Assembly (NCBI GenBank): GCA_049509635.1
Contig: JBEKZS010000070.1
Span: 1 to 21,357, forward strand
Source: Roseiarcus sp049509635
GTDB lineage: Bacteria > Pseudomonadota > Alphaproteobacteria > Rhizobiales > Beijerinckiaceae
Length of the DNA: 21,357 nt
Direction of reading: 5' to 3'
Of the stretch, positions 15,675 to 21,357 are shown one piece after another. The notes below the pieces were generated by a model, which was not told the origin of the DNA, made no database searches, and saw only the letters and a list, made by a program, of their open reading frames with translations. A program made the translations under genes and the position numbers. The stretch's first letter is position 1, and every line of letters starts with the position of its first letter.

Positions 15675-16676
15675 TTGTCGTCCGACAATGGAAAAGCGCT
15701 GAAATTCGCCGCCCGGCTGAACTCGTTCCGGGTCGGCGAGCGCAACTATTGGCCCGGCCGCGACGGCAGGCCGACGACCCTCGACCTGGTCCAGAGGGCC
15801 GCGAAAGTGGCCGGCCTCAACTGCGTCGACCTCAATTTCCCCGATCATCTCTCGACCTACGACCCGAAGGCGCTCGCGCAGGACATGGAGCAAATCGGCG
15901 TTTCGCTGAACGGTTTCGCGATGCGCTACTACGACGACGACATCTACAAGATCGGCGCCTTCACCAATCCCGACCCGAAGACGCGGCGCGCCGCCATCGA
16001 CATGACCAAGCGGGGGCTCGACGCCTTGGCCAGCGCCGGCGGCAGTCTGATGACGCTGTGGATGGGGCAGGACGGCTTCGATTATTCCTTCCAGGCCGAT
16101 TATACCCGGCTTTGGGAAAACACGATCGACGCGATCCGTGAAGTGGCGGACCATAACCCGGCGATCGACGTCAGCATCGAATACAAGCCCAACGAGCCAC
16201 GGTCCTTCAGCCTGATGCCCGATGTGGCGACGACGCTGCTGGCCATCCGCGAGATCGACCGGCCCAATCTCGGCGTCACCCTCGATTTCGCGCATGTGCT
16301 CTACGCCGACGAGATGCCGGCGCATGCGGCTTGCCTGGTCGCCCGGCATTCGCGCCTGCTCGGCGTGCATCTGAACGACGGCCACGCCAAACGGGACGAC
16401 GGACTGATGGTCGGCGCGGTGCATCCCGTCCAGACCCTCGAACTGCTCTACGTGCTGAACCGTCTCGGCTACGACGGCGCGATCTATTTCGACACGTTCC
16501 CGGATACGACCGGCCTCGATCCCGTCGGCGAATGCGAAGCCAATATCGCGATGGTCCGCGTGCTGCGAAACGCCGCCACCAAGCTCGAGGACAACGAGGC
16601 TCTCGCGCGCGCGATCGAAAAACAGGACGCCGTGACGAGTCAGGGGATCGTGCGGACGGCGCTTTACGGGGCGTGA
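15675..16676 (+). CDS. TIM-barrel sugar (phosphate) isomerase/epimerase
   Basis: 333 residues of the xylose isomerase-like TIM-barrel (AP endonuclease 2) superfamily. Likely metal ligands are visible in order: Glu 169 in DVSIEYKPNEPR, Asp 204 with His 207 in GVTLDFAHVLYADE, His 232 in LGVHLNDGHAKRDD (with Asp 235 and His 237 nearby), and an acidic residue in AIYFDTFPDTTGLDP (Asp 273). This pattern is seen in ketose 3-epimerases and in L-rhamnose isomerase-like enzymes, so conversion between an aldose and ketose or between C3 epimers is expected. The start is TTG at 15675, with GGGGA about 7 nt upstream. It begins the third gene block, together with the regulator and a ribokinase-like gene, and probably feeds one of the two local kinases. 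The specific sugar is unknown. Confidence 0.88.
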   Translation: MSSDNGKALKFAARLNSFRVGERNYWPGRDGRPTTLDLVQRAAKVAGLNCVDLNFPDHLSTYDPKALAQDMEQIGVSLNGFAMRYYDDDIYKIGAFTNPDPKTRRAAIDMTKRGLDALASAGGSLMTLWMGQDGFDYSFQADYTRLWENTIDAIREVADHNPAIDVSIEYKPNEPRSFSLMPDVATTLLAIREIDRPNLGVTLDFAHVLYADEMPAHAACLVARHSRLLGVHLNDGHAKRDDGLMVGAVHPVQTLELLYVLNRLGYDGAIYFDTFPDTTGLDPVGECEANIAMVRVLRNAATKLEDNEALARAIEKQDAVTSQGIVRTALYGA

Positions 16677-16728
16677 CGGCCCCGGAAGCCGTCTCGCGAT
16701 GAAAAAGGGTCACGAAGGGAAACGCACG

Positions 16729-17265
16729 ATGAGCCGCAATTTCGTAAAGTCGTCTCCGCTCGGGGCCTCGCTGGTCGCGATGCTCGCCTACGCCGCTCGC
16801 GCCGAAGGCCTCGCCCCGCTCAATTCGGGTTCCGAGCCCGATCGCCTCGATTGATCGCAGCTCGACGCCCAGTTCGGCCCGCTGCCGAAGGTCGAAACCG
16901 GCATCAAAGTGGGCGCCGTCGCCAAGGCGCTCAGCAACGAATCCTGGCGCAGCCTGGGCGAGGGCTGCGTCAAGCAGGGCAAGGCGAGCGGCGTGACCAT
17001 CGACCCTCGGGCGGGGCAGGGCGAGCAGGACCAGTTCGGCCAACTGGCGATCGCCGGGAACGAGCTGACCGAGGGCTACAAGATCCTGCTCGTCTCTGCG
17101 CAGACCGACGCGAACCTTCTGCCGGCCGTCGAGGAAGCCAAGAAAGCGGGCGTGCCCGTCATCAACGTGAACGACGCCGTCATTCCCGGCGCGAAGAACT
17201 ACATCGGCAACGTCCAGAAGGACAATGGCGTGCGCGCCACACGATGGTTCGTCAAGAACCGTCCG
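16729..17265 (+). pseudogene. Broken RbsB-type sugar-binding protein gene
   Basis: An ATG at 16729 with AAGGGA upstream starts a Sec signal peptide (ending YAARA-EGL). The frame is cut by TGA at 16852-16854, then goes on with clear Peripla_BP_4 sequence: TGIKVGAVAKALSNESWRSL, LLVSAQTDANLLPAVEEAKK, VPVINVNDAVIPGAKNYIGN, DNGVRATRWFV. The second lobe, roughly the last 150 residues of a normal 320-residue protein, is missing: homology stops near 17260 and regulator DNA begins. The stop sits in a segment (RLD-stop-SQLDAQFG) where relatives probably carry Trp, so one TGG to TGA change would explain it. There are thus two independent lesions, a nonsense codon and a C-terminal truncation. Past the stop, the frame stays open straight into the downstream regulator, so a caller may wrongly fuse them. 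It suggests a second ABC importer once existed here. Confidence 0.85.
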
Positions 17266-17288
17266 CACGGCGGCGCTGCTTGCTTCGG

Positions 17289-17312
17289 GCATAATCATTA
17301 TATTGGCTATGC
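17289..17312. promoter_or_regulatory. AT-rich dyad just upstream of the RpiR-family gene
   Basis: ATAATCATTAT (17291-17301) is a 5-1-5 palindrome, and an outer pair GCATA (17289-17293) / TATGC (17308-17312) brackets it. It lies 35-58 bases before the regulator start and stands out in GC-rich surroundings. It may be an autoregulatory operator with the promoter; no clean -35/-10 pair could be fixed. Confidence 0.45.
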
Positions 17313-17346
17313 TGGTCGGTCGGCTGGCCGGTGGAAAGGAATGAAC

Positions 17347-18201
17347 ATGACCTTCGATCCGAGGACGGTGGGGCCCCGGATACGCATGTTGCTGCCCGAA
17401 TTGACCGCTTCCGAGACAAGGATCACCGAAATCCTGCTGCGCAGCGACGCGGCCGTGGAGCTGCCGTTGAAGGCGGTCGCCAGGGAGGCCGAGACCTCCG
17501 AGGCCATGGTGGTCAAGACGGCCAAGCGGCTCGGCTTCAGCGGCTACAAGGAACTGCGTTCGGCGCTCACCGCCTACAAGAATCAGCCGCATGTCGACCT
17601 TCATCAGGAAATTACGCCCGACGACACCGCCGAGACGATCGTCCAGAAGGTCTTCCGCACCTCGATCCAGGCTCTCGAAGAGACGCTGGCGATCCTCGAC
17701 ATGGAAGCCTTCAGCCATGCGGCGAAGCTGCTCCACGGCGCGCATCAGCGGGATTTCTACGGCCTGGGCGGCTCGGCGCAGATCGCGCGCGACGTCGCCC
17801 ACAAATTCCTACGGATCGGCATCCGCGCGAGCATGCTGGACGACACGCATATGATGGCGATGTCGGCGTCTCTCTTGCGCGCCGGCGACGTCGTCGTGGC
17901 CTTCTCCCATTCCGGGCGCACTTCGGGCGTGCTCGACTCCGTTCAGATCGCCCGCGCCAACCGAGCCAGCATCATCGCCGTCACCAACTACGCCTCCTCG
18001 CCGCTGGCCGAGATGAGCGACGTCGTCCTCTGCGCGACCGCTCAGGGCTCCTATCTGACCAGCGAAAACGCCGCCGCGCGCATCGCCCAGCTCAACATCA
18101 TGGACGCGATCTTCATCGCCGTCGCCCAGAAGGGCATCCAGGCGGCCGAGGCGAGTCTCGTCAGGACCATGGCGGCGGTCAGCGCCAAGCGCAAAGCCTG
18201 A
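17347..18201 (+). CDS. RpiR/MurR-family transcriptional regulator
   Basis: 284 residues. The N-terminal RpiR helix-turn-helix domain spans about 1-77: LTASETRITEILL, AVAREAETSEAMVVKTAKRL, GFSGYKELRSAL. A SIS sugar-phosphate-binding domain covers about 125-250 and has GLGGSAQIARDVAHKF near 139 and the phosphate-contact motif FSHSGRTSGV at 186-195. Such proteins bind a phosphosugar or amino-sugar phosphate and control local catabolic genes, so the likely ligand is a product of the two kinases here. The start is set at the ATG at 17347, because AAAGGA lies six bases before it; the ATG at 17341 abuts that site. The same frame is open back to the TGA at 16852 through the broken binding-protein gene, so a longer protein is not expected. 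The next gene starts 20 bases after its stop. Confidence 0.93.
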   Translation: MTFDPRTVGPRIRMLLPELTASETRITEILLRSDAAVELPLKAVAREAETSEAMVVKTAKRLGFSGYKELRSALTAYKNQPHVDLHQEITPDDTAETIVQKVFRTSIQALEETLAILDMEAFSHAAKLLHGAHQRDFYGLGGSAQIARDVAHKFLRIGIRASMLDDTHMMAMSASLLRAGDVVVAFSHSGRTSGVLDSVQIARANRASIIAVTNYASSPLAEMSDVVLCATAQGSYLTSENAAARIAQLNIMDAIFIAVAQKGIQAAEASLVRTMAAVSAKRKA

Positions 18202-18221
18202 CGCCGAACAAGGAATTCCCC

Positions 18222-19112
18222 ATGCCCACGCCCGCCTTCGACGTCATCGTCTGCGGCAGCCTGCACCTCGACATCATGGTCTATGCGCCGGGTCTTCCGC
18301 GGCCGGACGAAACGACCGTGGGTACGCGCTGGGCCATGCAATGCGGCGGCAAGGGTGGCAACCAGGCCGTGATGGCCGCGCGCGCCGGCGCGAGCGCCGC
18401 AATGATCGGAAGGGTCGGCGCCGACGATTTCGGCGCGCGATTGCGCGCTCATCTCGAAGCCTGCCATGTCGACGTCCGGGCGGTTCTCGTCGACGCCGTC
18501 GCAGGCTCCGGCATGAGCGCCGCGATCGTGCGCGACGACGGGGAATACGGCGCGGTCATCGTATCGGGGGCCAATCTGAACATACCGCCGCCGGTCGCCG
18601 CGAACGCATGGCGCGAGATCGGGGGTGCGCGGGTTCTCGTGCTGCAGAACGAGATCCCCGAGGCGGCGAATCTGGCGGTGGGGCAGGCGGCGCGGGCGGA
18701 GGGCGCGACCGTGATCCTGAATGCGGCGCCGGCGAGAACCCTGTCGGGGCCGCTTCGGCAATGCATCGACATCCTTGTCGTGAACCGCGTGGAAGCGGAG
18801 ATGATGAGCGCGGAAAGCGCGTGCGACGAAGCCGGGGCCTCTGCCGCTCTGGCCAAGCTCGGAGCGACCTATGCAAACGTGATCGTCACGCTCGGAGGCG
18901 ACGGGCTCCTCGTGAAGACCGCCGATGGCGCCGTCGCGAGGATCGCGCCCAAGCGGGTCAAGGTCGTCTCCGCACACGGCGCCGGCGATTGCTTCGTGGG
19001 CTCGCTCGCCGCGAAATTGGCGCGGGGCGGCTCCCTGAGCGAAGCCGCCGAATTCGCGAATGCCGCGGCCGCGTCCCATGTCTCGGGCGAGGGCGCTACG
19101 GAGGCGGCGTGA
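18222..19112 (+). CDS. PfkB-family carbohydrate kinase (ribokinase-like)
   Basis: 296 residues. The N-terminal PfkB signature CGGKGGNQAVMAARAG is at about 41-56, preceded by the substrate-side start VCGSLHLDIMV. NAAPAR (about 167-172) and VNRVEAE mark the middle of the fold, VTLGGDG (about 232-238) lies at the ATP site, and GAGDCF gives catalytic base Asp 256. All key parts of a ribokinase are present, and the length is only slightly shorter than usual. It transfers phosphate from ATP to a sugar hydroxyl in the cytoplasm. ATG at 18222 has AAGGA seven bases upstream and follows the regulator by 20 bases, so they share a transcript. With the FGGY enzyme, the locus encodes two unrelated sugar kinases. 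Substrate unknown. Confidence 0.92.
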   Translation: MPTPAFDVIVCGSLHLDIMVYAPGLPRPDETTVGTRWAMQCGGKGGNQAVMAARAGASAAMIGRVGADDFGARLRAHLEACHVDVRAVLVDAVAGSGMSAAIVRDDGEYGAVIVSGANLNIPPPVAANAWREIGGARVLVLQNEIPEAANLAVGQAARAEGATVILNAAPARTLSGPLRQCIDILVVNRVEAEMMSAESACDEAGASAALAKLGATYANVIVTLGGDGLLVKTADGAVARIAPKRVKVVSAHGAGDCFVGSLAAKLARGGSLSEAAEFANAAAASHVSGEGATEAA

Positions 19113-19170
19113 GCCGGCTGCGGGTAACACGTTCCGTGACGGGCGCCATCGATGGGGGCTCAGTTCTTGG

Positions 19171-19206
19171 TGTCGTCAGGGGGTCAATTCCGGATGTTGC
19201 TTGACA
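19171..19206 (+). repeat. IS21-end-like sequence, left copy
   Basis: TGTCGTCA is followed by GGGGGTC (19179-19185), 15 further bases, and TTGACA (19201-19206). A 5' TGT, a GGGGTC block and an inward TTGACA is the layout seen at many IS21-family termini. No istA/istB gene is present, so it would be a scar. Confidence 0.4.
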
Positions 19207-19248
19207 CGACGGAAGCGCGCTGTGAATGAACGCCAGGCAGTGAGCCCT

Positions 19249-19869
19249 TCACGCTGTCACAATCGAATACTTGCGACGCCGATCGGCGTCGTGACCCCAT
19301 GCCGAATAACAGCTTGGCCGATCGATGCGCGCAGGTCTGGGATCTGCGACGTACTTGTCCTGATATCGTCCGCACCACCGGGACCAGTATTTCGTGTAGC
19401 GGTCGCGGTGGCCGATCAGCTCCGGCAACAGGCGAACGTCACCCTTCCTGCGTCGCTCGGCGACGTGGTCCAAAAATCCAATGTCGATCAGCGTCTGGTG
19501 GATCGGCGTGCGGCGCTTGCCGGCCGGCGTCTTCAGCGCCTTGTCCGTCCCCTTTTTCGCAGACGTACTGTCGTCGTCATCGTCGTCGAGCGTGGTGATG
19601 TCGAAGAAGTCGACGCCATGTTGATGCTTGACGCCGGCCGTGAGCAACTGCCCGATCTCCTCGGCGCGCGCGCCCGCGAACAAGGCGATCAGAGGCAACC
19701 AGAACGCCGCGGCGCCACCGCCGCCCAGCGGCGCCGCGCGCGGCGTACCATAGATTGGAGAGGCGAGCAGCCGCGTCAAATCCGCCAGATCGAACGAGCG
19801 GCGTTGGATCACGTCCTCGGGTGTGAACAGGCGTCGAAGTGGGACCCCCAGTTTCGTTGGCCGTAGCAC
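19249..19869 (-). pseudogene. Internal fragment of a site-specific (tyrosine) recombinase
   Basis: An open frame of 206 codons whose middle part, about residues 23-178 (19335-19803), resembles a phage-type integrase catalytic domain. The segment FWLPLIALFAGARAEEIGQL carries the first catalytic Arg (68 of the frame). An acidic linker with six Asp follows, then KRRTPIHQTLIDIGFLDHV as the beta-hairpin region, then YTKYWSRWCGRY. The homology ends before the His-x-x-Arg box and the nucleophilic Tyr, and the N-terminal DNA-binding half is also missing. The GTG start at 19869 is arbitrary. It cannot be an active recombinase. IS21-end-like repeats lie on both sides (19171-19206 and 19822-19849), so later insertions or deletions probably broke it. 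Codon use is GC-rich, like its neighbours. Confidence 0.7.
19822..19849 (-). repeat. IS21-end-like sequence, inverted copy
   Basis: On the minus strand this reads GGGGGTCCCACTTCGACGCC followed by TGTTCACA. It matches the plus-strand copy at 19982-20008 at 23 of 27 positions, in the opposite orientation. Confidence 0.5.
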
Positions 19870-19898
19870 TCTGTTCTGAAATGAAAATCATCCTGCGG

Positions 19899-19932
19899 GA
19901 GGGGTCCCGATCGGCACCGGCCGGGACCCCTC
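19899..19932. terminator. Perfect 11-bp hairpin (possible bidirectional terminator or element end)
   Basis: GAGGGGTCCCG (19899-19909) pairs perfectly with CGGGACCCCTC (19922-19932) across a 12-base loop. In the plus direction it is followed by a T-rich run (TACATTCTTTCTT), and on the other strand by an A/T stretch, so it could stop transcription between the debris and the SDR gene. The stem also carries the GGGGTC block of the nearby repeats on both strands. Confidence 0.45.
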
Positions 19933-19981
19933 TACATTCTTTCTTCGCTATATGGATCAATAGATTAGCATAACCTTCGCT

Positions 19982-20008
19982 GGGGTCACACTTCGAAGCC
20001 GTTTCACA
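19982..20008 (+). repeat. IS21-end-like sequence, right copy
   Basis: GGGGTCACACTTCGAAGCCG followed by TTTCACA. It is an inverted partner (23 of 27 bases) of the sequence at 19822-19848. The two point away from each other around the hairpin. Confidence 0.5.
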
Positions 20009-20121
20009 TTGGTGGAGGTATCGGAGCGCCAAACCGGTCGATTGCCGGCTGACTTCCGACGCTATCGTTTCGAGCGCCAACCTGAGTTCCGAGCCGTGCC
20101 TCCCCACGCGCGAGCTTTGCC

Positions 20122-20149
20122 TTTGGCATCATGGGGTGATAGGTATAGC
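20122..20149 (+). promoter_or_regulatory. Weak promoter candidate for the SDR gene
   Basis: TTTGGC (20122-20127) and TATAGC (20144-20149) lie 16 bases apart, 35 bases before the SDR start. The -35 match is poor, so this is only the best candidate in the leader. Confidence 0.25.
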
Positions 20150-20184
20150 GCGATGCCGAAGGACTGCGGCGGAGGGGGCGTTTG

Positions 20185-20934
20185 ATGGCCCAACTTGATG
20201 GGATCGTGGTGGTGACCGGCGCCGCCTCGGGGATAGGCCGCGCCTCGGCGCAGCATTTCGCGCAACTCGGCGCCACCGTGGTCGCTGCCGACATCGACAG
20301 CGCCGGCCTCGCTTCACTGCAGGACGCGCGCATCCACACCGTCCATGCGGATCTGACGCGCGCGGAAGATTGCCGGCGCATCGCCGACCACGCCGCCGCG
20401 CTCGGGCGCGTCACAGGCCTGTTCAATTGCGCAGGCCTCGAGATCCACGGCACCGTCGTCGACATGGCGGAGGCCGACTGGGACCGCGTGATGGCGGTCA
20501 ACCTCAAAGCGATCTTCCTGCTCTCGAAACACATCATTCCGCACATGGTGGCGGGCGGCGGCGGCGCAATCGTCAACATGTCGTCGGTGCAGGCGCATGC
20601 GACGCAGCCGGAGGTCGCCGCCTATTCCGCGACCAAGGGGGCGGTGATTTCGCTGACCCGCGTCATGGCGGTCGATCACGGCCGTCAGAACATCCGCGTC
20701 AACGCGATCTGCCCCGGCACGATCCAGACGCCGCTCGCCGAAGCGGTCGCCGAAATGTACGTCCCCGGCAATCCAGGCGCCAAATTCGCCGAATGGGGCG
20801 CCAAGCACGCGCTCGGCCGCATCGGCCAGCCGATCGAAGTCGCGCGGCTCGCAGCCTTCCTGCTGTCGGACGATGCGAGTTTCATCAGCGGCTCGTATCA
20901 CATGGTCGACGGCGGCATGCTCGCGATGCTGTAG
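20185..20934 (+). CDS. Short-chain dehydrogenase/reductase (classical SDR)
   Basis: 249 residues, the normal classical SDR size. The cofactor motif TGAASGIG is at 11-18, and AADIDSAG near 35 suggests NAD(H) preference because an Asp ends the second strand. NCAG is at 81-84. The catalytic tetrad is complete: Asn 106, Ser 133 or 134, Tyr 147 and Lys 151 (YSATK). ICPGTIQTPL follows the active site, and the C-terminal DGGMLAML closes the fold. It oxidises or reduces a secondary alcohol, probably of a sugar or hydroxy acid; the substrate is not evident. The start is the ATG at 20185, with GGAGGGGG 7-9 bases upstream; the TTG just before it is ignored. It is followed after 42 bases by an RraA-family gene, so the two are likely co-transcribed. 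Confidence 0.92.
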   Translation: MAQLDGIVVVTGAASGIGRASAQHFAQLGATVVAADIDSAGLASLQDARIHTVHADLTRAEDCRRIADHAAALGRVTGLFNCAGLEIHGTVVDMAEADWDRVMAVNLKAIFLLSKHIIPHMVAGGGGAIVNMSSVQAHATQPEVAAYSATKGAVISLTRVMAVDHGRQNIRVNAICPGTIQTPLAEAVAEMYVPGNPGAKFAEWGAKHALGRIGQPIEVARLAAFLLSDDASFISGSYHMVDGGMLAML

Positions 20935-20976
20935 GCCGATTGCCATCGTCATCCGCTTCTGTCGAGGACCAACGTC

Positions 20977-21357
20977 ATGATTGTCGATCCGCCGCTCCTC
21001 AAGATCCGGCGCGGCTTTGCGCGCCCCTCCGCCGAACTGCTCGCCAGATTCGCGGGTGCGCCGACCGGCAACGTGGTCGACGCGATGGGCGGTCGCGGCT
21101 GCCTCGACCATCGAATCAAGCCGCTGGCGCCGGCTTCCAGCGTGATGGTGGGAACGGCGGTGACCTGCGACGCGGGCCCTGCCGATAATCTGGCGTTGTT
21201 CGGCGCTTTGCACGCCGCGCGGCGCGGCGACATCCTGGTCGCGGCGACCGATTCTTTCACCGCCACGGCGATCACCGGCGATCTCCTGCTCGGCATGGCG
21301 CGCAACCGCGGCGTCGCCGGCTTCGTCACCGACGGGCTGGTGCGCGACATCGTCGGC
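20977..21357 (+). CDS. RraA/HMG-aldolase-family protein (partial, runs off the window)
   Basis: The first 127 residues of a frame that is open to the window end. The fold-typical start LLARFAGAPTGNVVDAMGGR is followed by an early strand VMVGTAVTCDAGPADNLALF, then GDILVAATD, and then GDLLLGMARNRGVAGFVTDG with LVRD, which holds the Asp-Gly-x-x-Arg-Asp core of RraA-like proteins. Family members include 4-hydroxy-4-methyl-2-oxoglutarate/oxaloacetate aldolases and the RNase E inhibitor RraA; older annotations call them dimethylmenaquinone methyltransferases. Next to an SDR, a metal-dependent aldolase or oxaloacetate decarboxylase acting on a 2-keto acid is more likely than an RNase inhibitor (inference). 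ATG at 20977 has GAGGA eight bases upstream. About 80-100 residues should lie beyond the window. Confidence 0.88.
   Translation, partial: MIVDPPLLKIRRGFARPSAELLARFAGAPTGNVVDAMGGRGCLDHRIKPLAPASSVMVGTAVTCDAGPADNLALFGALHAARRGDILVAATDSFTATAITGDLLLGMARNRGVAGFVTDGLVRDIVG

Larger units (their letters stand above)
19113..20184. other. Mobile-element debris, no intact gene
   Basis: More than 1 kb without an intact gene. It holds an internal fragment of a tyrosine recombinase (minus strand), three GGGGTC-headed repeats resembling IS21-family ends, a perfect hairpin at 19899-19932, and the leader of the SDR gene. Other frames across it are Arg/Pro-rich and look like chance. Confidence 0.65.

Noticed and set aside
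15382..15702. 106-codon frame in the gap before the isomerase
   Set aside because: No ribosome binding site or domain, and it overlaps the isomerase start; treated as chance.
16276..17802. 508-codon minus-strand open frame
   Set aside because: Runs antisense across three plus-strand genes and ends in an Arg-only composition; shadow.
19577..20107. 176-codon minus-strand frame beside the integrase fragment
   Set aside because: Overlaps the integrase fragment in another frame, spans the hairpin and repeat, and has no recognisable domain.
1..21357. CRISPR arrays, tRNA or rRNA genes, prophage structural genes
   Set aside because: No regular repeat-spacer pattern, cloverleaf-like sequence, rRNA segment or phage structural gene was seen on either strand.

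Overview
The window looks like chromosomal DNA of a GC-rich alphaproteobacterium, probably a Rhizobiales relative. This rests on codon bias towards G/C at third positions, frequent GTG/TTG starts with good Shine-Dalgarno sites, and the type of carbohydrate ABC clusters, integrase and surface protein present. No rRNA, tRNA or CRISPR array was seen. The species cannot be named from the sequence alone.

Left part (1-5988): the C-terminal end of a large secreted or surface beta-rich protein (plus strand), then five minus-strand genes. These are a secreted VOC/glyoxalase-like protein, an orphan LivK-type periplasmic binding protein, an nfeD-qmcA membrane-proteostasis pair, and a GT-C (family 39-like) multi-membrane glycosyltransferase.

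Central part (6474-19112, all plus strand): a carbohydrate uptake and catabolism locus in three apparent transcription blocks. Block 1 is a MalK/UgpC-type ATPase plus a creatininase-family amidohydrolase. Block 2 starts at a good sigma-70-like promoter that carries a palindrome between -35 and -10. It encodes a Tat-exported solute-binding protein, two permeases, a BtpA/SgcQ-family remnant, an M42 metallopeptidase and an FGGY sugar kinase, the last three joined by 4-bp stop/start overlaps. Block 3 is a TIM-barrel sugar isomerase/epimerase, a broken RbsB-type binding protein, an RpiR/MurR-family regulator and a PfkB/ribokinase-like kinase. A BtpA-family gene beside an M42 peptidase, sugar kinases and an isomerase recalls the E. 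coli sgc locus (sgcQ, sgcX), here with an ABC importer instead of a PTS. The substrate is unknown. Two parts look damaged: the BtpA gene has lost its middle in frame, and the second binding protein has an in-frame TGA and has lost its C-terminal half.

Right part (19113-21357): about 1.1 kb of mobile-element debris, with an internal fragment of a tyrosine recombinase (minus strand), several GGGGTC-headed repeats resembling IS21-type ends, and a perfect 11-bp hairpin. After it comes a new plus-strand unit with an SDR oxidoreductase and an RraA-family gene that runs off the window.
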